A DNA stretch of 64,000 nucleotides, taken from the NCBI GenBank assembly GCA_032622095.1, contig CP136066.1, forward strand, positions 43,909,835-43,973,834. Reading direction: 5' to 3'. Source of the DNA: Siphonodentalium dalli (Eukaryota; Mollusca; Scaphopoda; Gadilida; Siphonodentaliidae). Below are positions 9,991-24,440 of this stretch, in pieces. Numbering within the stretch: the first letter of the stretch is position 1; each line of letters opens with the position of its first letter. The notes beneath the pieces are model-generated. The model saw only the letters and a program-made list of their open reading frames with translations. It did not search any database and was not told the origin of the DNA. The position numbers were made by a program, and so were the translations under genes.

Positions 9991-10803
9991 GACCCCACGT
10001 TTTAACCAATGACCGAAAAACTTCCACTTTTAACCCCCAATCGTCAGAATCTACACATCTACTGAGTGTGTCGGCCTTAACATTTAACTCTCTCAGAACC
10101 CAAGCGGGTAAAACGCCCATGCCAAGACCCAAACATGCATCGTTTATGTCCAACGCTACCCTTTGCAGATGCCCATGTCTGCTACCCGACTTAACTATTT
10201 GCGCCGCCGCTTTATTGTCGGTATACCACTTCACCTTTGAACCTGTAATTGTCTGTCCGATCGATTTACAGACTCGGTTCAGAGCCTCAAGCTCACGCCA
10301 GGTTGATCCAAAGTCACATTCTGACTCTGACCACAAACCAATGACTTCCGTGTCGGCCACGCCATCTACGTAACCACCGTAACCGAACCCCGAAGCGTCC
10401 GTGTAAATCACCTTCGTGAACTCACGAGCGACCAGATCCTGTCTGTTTAACGACCGCGCGTGATCTCTCCAATACTCCAATTCGCCTGTGGCTTCTGGTC
10501 CCACAGGAATTGGAGAGTCCCAACAAGCTCTATAACTCAATGCGTTGTACTTTTCAAACGAACAACCGACGTCATGGCTCCGTTCATGGAAATCAATTGA
10601 CCGACGACCGCCGCCAACGACCTAGCGCTCGCGAATCCACCGCGCGTTGCGATCTGTTTCTCAACCCTTTCTATCGCCTTGACCAGCCGATAAATTCGTT
10701 CTGCGGAAACGATCACTCTCCCGCGGACCATGTCCCATTCCAGGCCAAGCCACCGCCCATGAAAATCCAAAATAAGTACGAAAAGATTCAAAAATTTCAA
10801 TTA
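9991..10803 (-). pseudogene. Exact duplicate of DIRS thumb/RNase H fragment
   Basis: This copies 6635-7447 at a constant offset of 3356 with no mismatch that I found. On the minus strand it encodes the thumb/connection piece and RNase H down to the SLVKTWGP segment, where it fuses in frame to satellite-encoded VAKWRKSTA-type repeats. The left junction shares GG between satellite CCGCGG and retroelement GGGGACC. The right junction shares AATTA between the retroelement and the satellite flank. No terminal repeats, poly-A or target duplication accompany it, so this is a copied fragment and not a fresh transposition. Confidence 0.9.
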
Positions 10804-11206
10804 ACCCAAGTATTCCATCGAAGGCTGTTCTGGTGCATCATTAGGCTACACATCCTGTGTCAGTGCATTCTCTTATATATGCGAGTCTCCCAATTTGACC
10901 CATAAATTCCAATAATTTGTGTAATTATGTACATTTGTATATAATATTACATAACAGTATACACTATAATTCAACATCAAAACTCTAATTCCGATCATAG
11001 TAATTTACTATTGCCACGGGATGGGATCGTGATCGGCCTCTCATTCAGTTTGAGGTATTGGCGACATAAATATGAAAGCTACATTTTGTAATCATACAGC
11101 TTTCATGACGGGAGCTGCGTTGGTGCAGCATTAAATATCCTATGCCAGTGCTTTCTGGCAAAATCTTGTTTGGATTATCGTCATGACTTTTTCCTTTTTA
11201 GTTTTC
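10803..11206. repeat. Left flank of satellite, second copy
   Basis: Duplicate of 9173-9576, joined directly to the duplicated RNase H fragment. It leads back into the same start of the satellite. Confidence 0.9.
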
Positions 11207-14200
11207 ATTTCGCTACCTGCCATTTCGCCATCGCGGTCGACTTTCGCCATTTCGCTACCGCGGTCGACTTTCGCCATTTTGCTACCCGCCATTTTGCTAC
11301 CGCGGTCGACATTTGCCATTTCACTACCGCGGTCGACTTTCGCCATTTTGCTACCGCGGTCGACTTTCGCCATTTTGCTACCGCGGTCGACTTTTGCCAT
11401 TTTGCTACCCGCGGTCGACTTTCGCCATTTTGCTACCCGCCATTTTGCTACCACGGTCGACTTTCGCCATTTTGCTACCACAGTCGACTTTTGCCATTTT
11501 GCTACCCGCCATTTTGCTACCACGGTCGACTTTCGCCATTTTGCTACCGCGGTCGACTTTCGCCATTTTGCTACCCGCCATTTTGCTACCACGGTCGACT
11601 TTCGCCATTTTGCTACCGCGGTCGACATTCGCCATTTTGCTACCTGCCATTTTGCTACCGCGGTCGACTTTCGCCATTTTGCTACCGCGGTCGACTTTCG
11701 TCATTTTGCTACCAGCCATTTTGCTACCGCGGTCGACTTTCGTCATTTTGCTACCAGCCATTTTGCTACCGCGGTCGACTTTCGTCATTTTGCTACCAGC
11801 CATTTTGCTACCGCGGTCGACTTTCGTCATTTTGCTACCAGCCATTTTGCTACCGCGGTCGACTTTCGTCATTTTGCTACCAGCCATTTTGCTACCGCGG
11901 TCGACTTTCGCCATTTTGCTACCGCGGTCGACTTTCGCCATTTTGCTACCGCGGTCGACTTTCGCCATTTTGCTACCACGGTCGACTATCGCCATTTTGC
12001 TACCCACCATTTTGCTACCGCGGTCGACTTTCGCCATTTTGCTACCGCGGTCGACTTTCGCCATTTTGCTACCCGCCATTTTGCTACCGCGGTCGACTTT
12101 CGCCATTTTGCTACCCACCATTTTGCTACCGCGGTCGACTTTCGCCATTTTGCTACCGCGGTCGACTTTCGCCATTTTGCTACCCGCCATTTCGCCATCG
12201 CGGTCGACTTTCGCCATTTCGCTACCGCGGTCGACTTTCGCCATTTTGCTACCCGCCATTTTGCTACCGCGGTCGACTTTCGCCATTTTGCTATCCGCCA
12301 TTTTGCTACCACAGTCGACTTTCGCCATCGCGGTCGAGTTTCGCCATTTCGCTACCGCGGTCGACTTTCGCCGTTTTGCTATCGCGGTCGACTTTCGCCA
12401 TTTTGCTACCCGCCATTTTGCTACCACAGTCGACTTTCGCCATTTTGCTACCCGCCATTTTGCTACCACGGTCGACTTTCGCCATTTTGCTATCCGCCAT
12501 TTTGCTACCACAGTCGACTTTCGCCATCGCGGTCGAGTTTCGCCATTTCGCTACCGCGGTCGACTTTCGCCATTTTGCTACCCGCCATTTTGCTACCACG
12601 GTCGACTATCACCATTTTGCTACCACGGTCGACTATCACCATTTTGCTACCCACCATTTTGCTACCACGGTCGACTTTCGCCATTTTGCTACCCACCATT
12701 TTGCTACCACGGTCGACTATCGCCATTTTGCTACCGCGGTCGACTATCGCCATTTTGCTACCCACCATTTTGCTACCGCGGTCGACTTTTGCCATTTTGC
12801 TACCCGCCATTTTGCTACCGCGGTCGACTTTTGCCATTTTGCTACCCGCCATTTTGCTACCACGGTCGACTTTTGCCATTTTGCTACCCGCCATTTTGCT
12901 ACCACGGTCGACTATCGCCATTTCGCTACCACGGTCGACTATCGCCATTTTGCTACCCACCATTTTGCTACCGCGGTCGACTTTTGCCATTTTGCTACCC
13001 GCCATTTTGCTACCGCGGTCGACTATCACCATTTTGCTACCGCGGTCGACTTTCGCCATTTTGCTACCCACCATTTTGCTACCGCGGTCGACTATCACCA
13101 TTTTGCTACCGCGGTCGACTTTCGCCATTTTGCTACCCACCATTTTGCTACCGCGGTCGACTTTCGCCATTTTGCTACCCACCATTTTGCTACCGCGGTC
13201 GACTATCACCATTTTGCTACCGCGGTCGACTATCGCCATTTTGCTACCCACCATTTTGCTACCGCGGTCGACTTTCACCATTTTGCTACCCACCATTTTG
13301 CTACCGCGGTCGACTTTCGCCATTTTGCTACCCACCATTTTGCTACCGCGGTCGACTTTCGCCATTTTGCTACCCACCATTTTGCTACCCGCGGTCGACT
13401 TTCGCCATTTTGCTACCCACCATTTTGCTACCGCGGTCGACTATCACCATTTTGCTACCGCGGTCGACTTTCGCCATTTTGCTACCCACCATTTTGCTAC
13501 CGCGGTCGACTATCACCATTTTGCTACCGCGGTTGACTATCGCCATTTTGCTACCCACCATTTTGCTACCGCGGTCGACTTTCACCATTTTGCTACCCAC
13601 CATTTTGCTACCGCGGTCGACTTTCGCCATTTTGCTACCCACCATTTTGCTACCGCGGTCGACTTTCGCCATTTTGCTACCCACCATTTTGCTACCACGG
13701 TCGACTATCGCCATTTTGCTACCGCGGTCGACTATCACCATTTTGCTACCCACCATTTTGCTACCACGGTCGACTATCGCCATTTTGCTACCGCGGTCGA
13801 CTATCGCCATTTTGCTACCCACCATTTTGCTACGGCGGTCGACTTTCGCCATTTTGCTACCCACCATTTTGCTACCCACCATTTTGCTACCGCGGTCGAC
13901 TTTCGCCATTTTGCTACCGCGGTCGACTTTCGCCATTTTGCTACCCACCATTTTGCTACCGCGGTCGACTTTCGCCATTTTGCTACCCACCATTTTGCTA
14001 CCGCGGTCGACTATCACCATTTTGCTACCGCGGTCGACTATCGCCATTTTGCTACCCACCATTTTGCTACCGCGGTCGACTTTCACCATTTTGCTACCCA
14101 CCATTTTGCTACCGCGGTCGACTTTCGCCATTTTGCTACCCACCATTTTGCTACCGCGGTCGACTTTCGCCATTTTGCTACCCACCATTTTGCTACCGCG

Positions 14201-17200
14201 GTCGACTTTCGCCATTTTGCTACCCACCATTTTGCTACCGCGGTCGACTTTCGCCATTTTGCTACCCACCATTTTGCTACCGCGGTCGACTATCACCATT
14301 TTGCTACCGCGGTCGACTATCGCCATTTTGCTACCCACCATTTTGCTACCGCGGTCGACTTTCACCATTTTGCTACCCACCATTTTGCTACCGCGGTCGA
14401 CTTTCGCCATTTTGCTACCCACCATTTTGCTACCGCGGTCGACTTTCGCCATTTTGCTACCCACCATTTTGCTACCACGGTCGACTATCGCCATTTTGCT
14501 ACCGCGGTCGACTATCGCCATTTTGCTACCGCGGTCGACTATCGCCATTTTGCTACCGCGGTCGACTATCGCCATTTTGCTACCCACCATTTTGCTACCA
14601 CGGTCGACTTTCGCCATTTTGCTACCACGGTCGACTATCGCCATTTTGCTACCGCGGTCGACTATCGCCATTTTGCTACCCACCATTTTGCTACCGCGGT
14701 CGACTTTCGCCATTTTGCTACCCACCATTTTGCTACCGCGGTCGACTATCGCCATTTTGCTACCCACCATTTTGCTACCACGGTCGACTTTCGCCATTTT
14801 GCTACCGCGGTCGACTATCGCCATTTTGCTACCCACCATTTTGCTACCACGGTCGACTTTCGCCATTTTGCTACCACGGTCGACTATCGCCATTTTGCTA
14901 CCGCGGTCGACTATCGCCATTTTGCTACCCACCATTTTGCTACCACGGTCGACTTTCGCCATTTTGCTACCGCGGTCGACTATCGCCATTTTGCTACCGC
15001 GGTCGACTTTTGCCATTTTGCTACCACGGTCGACTATCACCATTTTGCTACCACGGTCGACTATCACCATTTTGCTACCCACCATTTTGCTACCACGGTC
15101 GACTTTCGCCATTTTGCTACCGCGGTCGACTATCGCCATTTTGCTACCCACCATTTTGCTACCGCGGTCGACTTTCGCCATTTTGCTACCCACCATTTTG
15201 CTACCACGGTCGACTATCGCCATTTTGCTACCGCGGTCGACTATCGCCATTTTGCTACCCACCATTTTGCTACCGCGGTCGACTTTTGCCATTTTGCTAC
15301 CCGCCATTTTGCTACCGCGGTCGACTTTTGCCATTTTGCTACCCGCCATTTTGCTACCACGGTCGACTTTTGCCATTTTGCTACCCGCCATTTTGCTACC
15401 ACGGTCGACTATCGCCATTTCGCTACCACGGTCGACTATCGCCATTTTGCTACCCACCATTTTGCTACCGCGGTCGACTATCGCCATTTCGCTACCACGG
15501 TCGACTATCGCCATTTTGCTACCCACCATTTTGCTACCGCGGTCGACTTTTGCCATTTTGCTACCCGCCATTTTGCTACCGCGGTCGACTATCACCATTT
15601 TGCTACCGCGGTCGACTTTCGCCATTTTGCTACCCACCATTTTGCTACCGCGGTCGACTATCACCATTTTGCTACCGCGGTCGACTTTCGCCATTTTGCT
15701 ACCCACCATTTTGCTACCGCGGTCGACTTTCGCCATTTTGCTACCCACCATTTTGCTACCGCGGTCGACTATCACCATTTTGCTACCGCGGTCGACTATC
15801 GCCATTTTGCTACCCACCATTTTGCTACCGCGGTCGACTTTCACCATTTTGCTACCCACCATTTTGCTACCGCGGTCGACTTTCGCCATTTTGCTACCCA
15901 CCATTTTGCTACCGCGGTCGACATTTTGCTACCGCGGTCGACTTTCGCCATTTTGCTACCCACCATTTTGCTACCGCGGTCGACTATCACCATTTTGCTA
16001 CCGCGGTCGACTTTCGCCATTTTGCTACCCACCATTTTGCTACCACGGTCGACTATCGCCATTTTGCTACCGCGGTCGACTATCACCATTTTGCTACCCA
16101 CCATTTTGCTACCACGGTCGACTATCGCCATTTTGCTACCGCGGTCGACTATCGCCATTTTGCTACCCACCATTTTGCTACGGCGGTCGACTTTCGCCAT
16201 TTTGCTACCCACCATTTTGCTACCCACCATTTTGCTACCACGGTCGACTTTTGCCATTTTGCTACCCGCCATTTTGCTACCACGGTCGACTATCGCCATT
16301 TTGCTACCCACCATTTTGCTACCGCGGTCGACTATCACCATTTTGCTACCGCGGTCGACTTTCGCCATTTTGCTACCCACCATTTTGCTACCGCGGTCGA
16401 CTTTCGCCATTTTGCTACCCACCATTTTGCTACCGCGGTCGACTATCACCATTTTGCTACCGCGGTCGACTATCGCCATTTTGCTACCCACCATTTTGCT
16501 ACCGCGGTCGACTTTCACCATTTTGCTACCCACCATTTTGCTACCGCGGTCGACTTTCGCCATTTTGCTACCCACCATTTTGCTACCGCGGTCGACTTTC
16601 GCCATTTTGCTACCCACCATTTTGCTACCGCGGTCGACTTTCGCCATTTTGCTACCCACCATTTTGCTACCGCGGTCGACTATCACCATTTTGCTACCGC
16701 GGTCGACTATCGCCATTTTGCTACCCACCATTTTGCTACCGCGGTCGACTTTCACCATTTTGCTACCCACCATTTTGCTACCGCGGTCGACTTTCGCCAT
16801 TTTGCTACCCACCATTTTGTTACCGCGGTCGACTTTCGCCATTTTGCTACCCACCATTTTGCTACCGCGGTCGACTATCACCATTTTGCTACCGCGGTCG
16901 ACTATCGCCATTTTGCTACCCACCATTTTGCTACCGCGGTCGACTTTCACCATTTTGCTACCCACCATTTTGCTACCGCGGTCGACTTTCGCCATTTTGC
17001 TACCCACCATTTTGCTACCACGGTCGACTTTTGCCATTTTGCTACCCGCCATTTTGCTACCACGGTCGACTATCGCCATTTTGCTACCCACCATTTTGCT
17101 ACCGCGGTCGACTATCACCATTTTGCTACCGCGGTCGACTTTCGCCATTTTGCTACCCACCATTTTGCTACCGCGGTCGACTATCACCATTTTGCTACCG

Positions 17201-20200
17201 CGGTCGACTATCGCCATTTTGCTACCCACCATTTTGCTACCGCGGTCGACTTTCACCATTTTGCTACCCACCATTTTGCTACCGCGGTCGACTTTCGCCA
17301 TTTTGCTACCCACCATTTTGCTACCGCGGTCGACTTTCGCCATTTTGCTACCCACCATTTTGCTACCGCGGTCGACTTTCGCCATTTTGCTACCCACCAT
17401 TTTGCTACCGCGGTCGACTTTCGCCATTTTGCTACCCACCATTTTGCTACCGCGGTCGACTATCACCATTTTGCTACCGCGGTCGACTATCGCCATTTTG
17501 CTACCCACCATTTTGCTACCGCGGTCGACTTTCACCATTTTGCTACCCACCATTTTGCTACCGCGGTCGACTTTCGCCATTTTGCTACCCACCATTTTGC
17601 TACCGCGGTCGACTATCGCCATTTTGCTACCCACCATTTTGCTACCGCGGTCGACTTTCACCATTTTGCTACCCGCCATTTTGCTACCGCGGTCGACTAT
17701 CGCCATTTTGCTACCCACCATTTTGCTACCGCGGTCGACTTTCGCCATTTTGCTACCCACCATTTTGCTACCACGGTCGACTTTCGCCATTTTGCTACCC
17801 ACCATTTTGCTACCACGGTCGACTATCGCCATTTTGCTACCGCGGTCGACTATCACCATTTTGCTACCCACCATTTTGCTACCACGGTCGACTATCGCCA
17901 TTTTGCTACCGCGGTCGACTATCGCCATTTTGCTACCCACCATTTTGCTACGGCGGTCGACTTTCGCCATTTTGCTACCCACCATTTTGCTACCCACCAT
18001 TTTGCTACCGCGGTCGACTTTTGCCATTTTGCTACCCGCCATTTTGCTACCACGGTCGACTATCGCCATTTTGCTACCCACCATTTTGCTACCGCGGTGG
18101 ACTATCACCATTTTGCTACCGCGGTCGACTTTCGCCATTTTGCTACCCACTATTTTGCTACCGCGGTCGACTATCACCATTTTGCTACCGCGGTCGACTA
18201 TCGCCATTTTGCTACCCACCATTTTGCTACCGCGGTCGACTTTCGCCATTTTGCTACCCACCATTTTGCTACCGCGGTCGACTTTCGCCATTTTGCTACC
18301 CACCATTTTGCTACCGCGGTCGACTTTCGCCATTTTGCTACCGCGGTCGACTATCGCCATTTTGCTACCCACCATTTTGCTACCGCGGTCGACTTTCGCC
18401 ATTTTGCTACCCACCATTTTGCTACCGCGGTCGACTTTCGCCATTTTGCTACCCACCATTTTGCTACCGCGGTCGACTTTCGCCATTTTGCTACCGCGGT
18501 CGACTATCGCCATTTTGCTACCCACCATTTTGCTACCGCGGTCGACTTTCGCCATTTTGCTACCCACCATTTTGCTACCGCGGTCGACTTTCGCCATTTT
18601 GCTACCGCGGTCGACTATCGCCATTTTGCTACCGCGGTCGACTATCGCCATTTTGCTACCCACCATTTTGCTACCGCGGTCGACTTTCGCCATTTTGCTA
18701 CCCACCATTTTGCTACCGCGGTCGACTTTCGCCATTTTGCTACCCACCATTTTGCTACCGCGGTCGACTTTCGCCATTTTGCTACCCACCATTTTGCTAC
18801 CACGGTCGACTATCGCCATTTTGCTACCGCGGTCGACTATCGCCATTTTGCTACCCACCATTTTGCTACGGCGGTCGACTTTCGCCATTTTGCTACCGCG
18901 GTCGACTATCGCCATTTTGCTACCCACCATTTTGCTACGGCGGTCGACTTTCGCCATTTTGCTACCGCGGTCGACTATCGCCATTTTGCTACCCACCATT
19001 TTGCTACCGCGGTCGACTTTCGCCATTTTGCTACCCACCATTTTGCTACCGCGGTCGACTTTCGCCATTTTGCTACCCACCATTTTGCTACCGCGGTCGA
19101 CTTTCGCCATTTTGCTACCCACCATTTTGCTACCGCGGTCGACTATCACCATTTTGCTACCCACCATTTTGCTACCGCGGTCGACTTTCACCATTTTGCT
19201 ACCCACCATTTTGCTACCGCGGTCGACTTTCGCCATTTTGCTACCCACCATTTTGCTACCACGGTCGACTTTCGCCATTTTGCTACCCACCATTTTGCTA
19301 CCGCGGTCGACTTTCGCCATTTTGCTACCCACCATTTTGCTACCACGGTCGACTATCGCCATTTTGCTACCGCGGTCGACTATCACCATTTTGCTACCCA
19401 CCATTTTGCTACCACGGTCGACTATCGCCATTTTGCTACCGCGGTCGACTATCACCATTTTGCTACCCACCATTTTGCTACCGCGGTCGACTATCGCCAT
19501 TTTGCTACCGCGGTCGACTATCGCCATTTTGCTACCGCGGTCGACTTTCACCATTTTGCTACCGCGGTCGACTATCACCATTTTGCTACCGCGGTCGACT
19601 ATCGCCATTTTGCTACCCACCATTTTGCTACCGCGGTCGACTATCACCATTTTGCTACCGCGGTCGACTATCGCCATTTTGCTACCCACCATTTTGCTAC
19701 CGCGGTCGACTTTCACCATTTTGCTACCCACCATTTTGCTACCGCGGTCGACTTTCGCCATTTTGCTACCCACCATTTTGCTACCGCGGTCGACTTTCGC
19801 CATTTTGCTACCCACCATTTTGCTACCACGGTCGACTATCGCCATTTTGCTACCCACCATTTTGCTACCACGGTCGACTATCGCCATTTTGCTACCGCGG
19901 TCGACTATCGCCATTTTGCTACCCACCATTTTGCTACGGCGGTCGACTTTCGCCATTTTGCTACCCACCATTTTGCTACCCACCATTTTGCTACCGCGGT
20001 CGACTTTCGCCATTTTGCTACCCACCATTTTGCTACCACGGTCGACTTTTGCCATTTTGCTACCCGCCATTTTGCTACCGCGGTCGACTATCACCATTTT
20101 GCTACCGCGGTCGACTTTCGCCATTTTGCTACCCACCATTTTGCTACCGCGGTCGACTTTCGCCATTTTGCTACCCACCATTTTGCTACCGCGGTCGACT

Positions 20201-23200
20201 ATCACCATTTTGCTACCGCGGTCGACTATCGCCATTTTGCTACCCACCATTTTGCTACCGCGGTCGACTTTCACCATTTTGCTACCGCGGTCGACTTTCG
20301 CCATTTTGCTACCCACCATTTTGCTACCGCGGTCGACTTTCGCCATTTTGCTACCCACCATTTTGCTACCGCGGTCGACTATCACCATTTTGCTACCGCG
20401 GTCGACTATCGCCATTTTGCTACCCACCATTTTGCTACCGCGGTCGACTTTCACCATTTTGCTACCCACCATTTTGCTACCGCGGTCGACTTTCGCCATT
20501 TTGCTACCCACCATTTTGCTACCGCGGTCGACTTTCGCCATTTTGCTACCCACCATTTTGCTACCGCGGTCGACTTTCGCCATTTTGCTACCCACCATTT
20601 TGCTACCGCGGTCGACTTTCGCCATTTTGCTACCCACCATTTTGCTACCGCGGTCGACTATCACCATTTTGCTACCGCGGTCGACTATCGCCATTTTGCT
20701 ACCCACCATTTTGCTACCGCGGTCGACTATCACCATTTTGCTACCGCGGTCGACTATCGCCATTTTGCTACCCACCATTTTGCTACCGCGGTCGACTTTC
20801 ACCATTTTGCTACCGCGGTCGACTTTCGCCATTTTGCTACCCACCATTTTGCTACCACGGTCGACTTTCGCCATTTTGCTACCCACCATTTTGCTACCGC
20901 GGTCGACTTTCGCCATTTTGCTACCCACCATTTTGCTACCACGGTCGACTATCGCCATTTTGCTACCGCGGTCGACTATCACCATTTTGCTACCCACCAT
21001 TTTGCTACCACGGTCGACTATCGCCATTTTGCTACCGCGGTCGACTATCACCATTTTGCTACCCACCATTTTGCTACCACGGTCGACTATCGCCATTTTG
21101 CTACCGCGGTCGACTATCGCCATTTTGCTACCCACCATTTTGCTACCGCGGTCGACTTTTGCCATTTTGCTACCACGGTCGACTATCGCCATTTTGCTAC
21201 CCACCATTTTGCTACCGCGGTCGACTTTCGCCATTTTGCTACCCACCATTTTGCTACCACGGTCGACTTTCGCCATTTTGCTACCCACCATTTTGCTACC
21301 GCGGTCGACTTTCGCCATTTTGCTACCCACCATTTTGCTACCACGGTCGACTATCGCCATTTTGCTACCGCGGTCGACTATCACCATTTTGCTACCCACC
21401 ATTTTGCTACCACGGTCGACTATCGCCATTTTGCTACCGCGGTCGACTATCACCATTTTGCTACCCACCATTTTGCTACCACGGTCGACTATCGCCATTT
21501 TGCTACCGCGGTCGACTATCGCCATTTTGCTACCCACCATTTTGCTACCGCGGTCGACTTTCACCATTTTGCTACCCACCATTTTGCTACCGCGGTCGAC
21601 TTTCACCATTTTGCTACCCACCATTTTGCTACCGCGGTCGACTATCACCATTTTGCTACCGCGGTCGACTATCGCCATTTTGCTACCCACCATTTTGCTA
21701 CCGCGGTCGACTTTCACCATTTTGCTACCCACCATTTTGCTACCGCGGTCGACTTTCACCATTTTGCTACCCACCATTTTGCTACCGCGGTCGACTTTCG
21801 CCATTTTGCTACCCACCATTTTGCTACCGCGGTCGACTTTCACCATTTTGCTACCCGCCATTTTGCTACCGCGGTCGACTATCGCCATTTTGCTACCGCG
21901 GTCGACTATCGCCATTTTGCTACCCACCATTTTGCTACCGCGGTCGACTTTCACCATTTTGCTACCCGCCATTTTGCTACCGCGGTCGACTATCGCCATT
22001 TTGCTACCGCGGTCGACTTTCGCCATTTTGCTACCCACCATTTTGCTACCACGGTCGACTTTCGCCATTTTGCTACCCACCATTTTGCTACCACGGTCGA
22101 CTATCGCCATTTTGCTACCGCGGTCGACTATCGCCATTTTGCTACCCACCATTTTGCTACGGCGGTCGACTTTCGCCATTTTGCTACCCACCATTTTGCT
22201 ACCCACCATTTTGCTACCGCGGTCGACTTTTGCCATTTTGCTACCCGCCATTTTGCTACCACGGTCGACTATCGCCATTTTGCTACCCACCATTTTGCTA
22301 CCGCGGTGGACTATCACCATTTTGCTACCGCGGTCGACTTTCGCCATTTTGCTACCCACTATTTTGCTACCGCGGTCGACTATCACCATTTTGCTACCGC
22401 GGTCGACTATCGCCATTTTGCTACCCACCATTTTGCTACCGCGGTCGACTTTCGCCATTTTGCTACCCACCATTTTGCTACCGCGGTCGACTTTCGCCAT
22501 TTTGCTACCCACCATTTTGCTACCGCGGTCGACTTTCGCCATTTTGCTACCGCGGTCGACTATCGCCATTTTGCTACCCACCATTTTGCTACCGCGGTCG
22601 ACTTTCGCCATTTTGCTACCCACCATTTTGCTACCGCGGTCGACTTTCGCCATTTTGCTACCGCGGTCGACTATCGCCATTTTGCTACCGCGGTCGACTA
22701 TCGCCATTTTGCTACCCACCATTTTGCTACCGCGGTCGACTTTCGCCATTTTGCTACCCACCATTTTGCTACCGCGGTCGACTTTCGCCATTTTGCTACC
22801 GCGGTCGACTATCGCCATTTTGCTACCGCGGTCGACTATCGCCATTTTGCTACCCACCATTTTGCTACGGCGGTCGACTTTCGCCATTTTGCTACCCACC
22901 ATTTTGCTACCCACCATTTTGCTACCGCGGTCGACTTTTGCCATTTTGCTACCCGCCATTTTGCTACCACGGTCGACTATCGCCATTTTGCTACCCACCA
23001 TTTTGCTACCGCGGTGGACTATCACCATTTTGCTACCGCGGTCGACTTTCGCCATTTTGCTACCCACTATTTTGCTACCGCGGTCGACTATCACCATTTT
23101 GCTACCGCGGTCGACTATCGCCATTTTGCTACCCACCATTTTGCTACCGCGGTCGACTTTCGCCATTTTGCTACCCACCATTTTGCTACCGCGGTCGACT

Positions 23201-24440
23201 TTCGCCATTTTGCTACCCACCATTTTGCTACCGCGGTCGACTTTCGCCATTTTGCTACCGCGGTCGACTATCGCCATTTTGCTACCCACCATTTTGCTAC
23301 CGCGGTCGACTTTCGCCATTTTGCTACCCACCATTTTGCTACCGCGGTCGACTTTCGCCATTTTGCTACCGCGGTCGACTATCGCCATTTTGCTACCGCG
23401 GTCGACTATCGCCATTTTGCTACCCACCATTTTGCTACGGCGGTCGACTTTCGCCATTTTGCTACCGCGGTCGACTTTCGCCATTTTGCTACCGCGGTCG
23501 ACTATCGCCATTTTGCTACCGCGGTCGACTTTCGCCATTTTGCTACCGCGGTCGACTATCGCCATTTTGCTACCGCGGTCGACTTTCGCCATTTTGCTAC
23601 CCACCATTTTGCTACCGCGGTCGACTTTCGCCATTTTGCTACCGCGGTCGACTATCGCCATTTTGCTACCGCGGTCGACTTTCGCCATTTTGCTACCCAC
23701 CATTTTGCTACCGCGGTCGACTTTCGCCATTTTGCTACCCACCATTTTGCTACCGCGGTCGACTTTCGCCATTTTGCTACCCACCATTTTGCTACCCGCG
23801 GTCGACTATCGCCATTTTGCTACCGCGGTCGACTATCGCCATTTTGCTACCCACCATTTTGCTACCGCGGTCGACTTTCGCCATTTTGCTACCCACCATT
23901 TTGCTACCGCGGTCGACTTTCGCCATTTTGCTACCCACCATTTTGCTACCCGCGGTCGACTTTCGCCATTTTGCTACCCACCATTTTGCTACCACGGTCG
24001 ACTATCGCCATTTTGCTACCGCGGTCGACTATCGCCATTTTGCTACCCACCATTTTGCTACGGCGGTCGACTTTCGCCATTTTGCTACCCACCATTTTGC
24101 TACCCACCATTTTGCTACCGCGGTCGACTTTCGCCATTTTGCTACCCGCCATTTTGCTACCACGGTCGACTATCGCCATTTTGCTACCGCGGTCGACTAT
24201 CGCCATTTTGCTACCCACCATTTTGCAACCCGCCATTTTGCTACCACGGTCGACTATCGCCATTTTGCTACCCACCATTTTGCTACCGCGGTCGACTTTC
24301 GCCATTTTGCTACCCGCCATTTTGCTACCACGGTCGACTATCGCCATTTTGCTACCCACCATTTTGCTACCCACCATTTTGCTACCGCGGTCGACTTTCG
24401 CCATTTTGCTACCGCGGTTGACTTTCACCATTTCGCTACG
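11207..24440. repeat. Main 27/15-bp GC-rich satellite array, 13.2 kb
   Basis: Two modules alternate irregularly. The 27-bp module (example 11896-11922) carries CCGCGG and GTCGAC palindromes and then CCATTTTGCTAC. The 15-bp module (example 12004-12018) is CCACCATTTTGCTAC, a partial copy of the second half. Both lengths are multiples of three and lack stops in several frames, which creates the multi-thousand-codon open frames on both strands. Variation is limited to a few positions: CCGCGG/CCACGG, TTTCGCC/TATCGCC/TTTCACC/TTTTGCC, rare GTTGAC, GTGGAC and CGGCGG. The last unit (24414-24440) has the TTTCACCATTTCGC form that dominates the inverted block at 27562-28121. Confidence 0.97.

Noticed and set aside
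9577-24440. CRISPR array
   Set aside because: Repeats are contiguous with no unique spacers, no cas genes are present and the context is eukaryotic.
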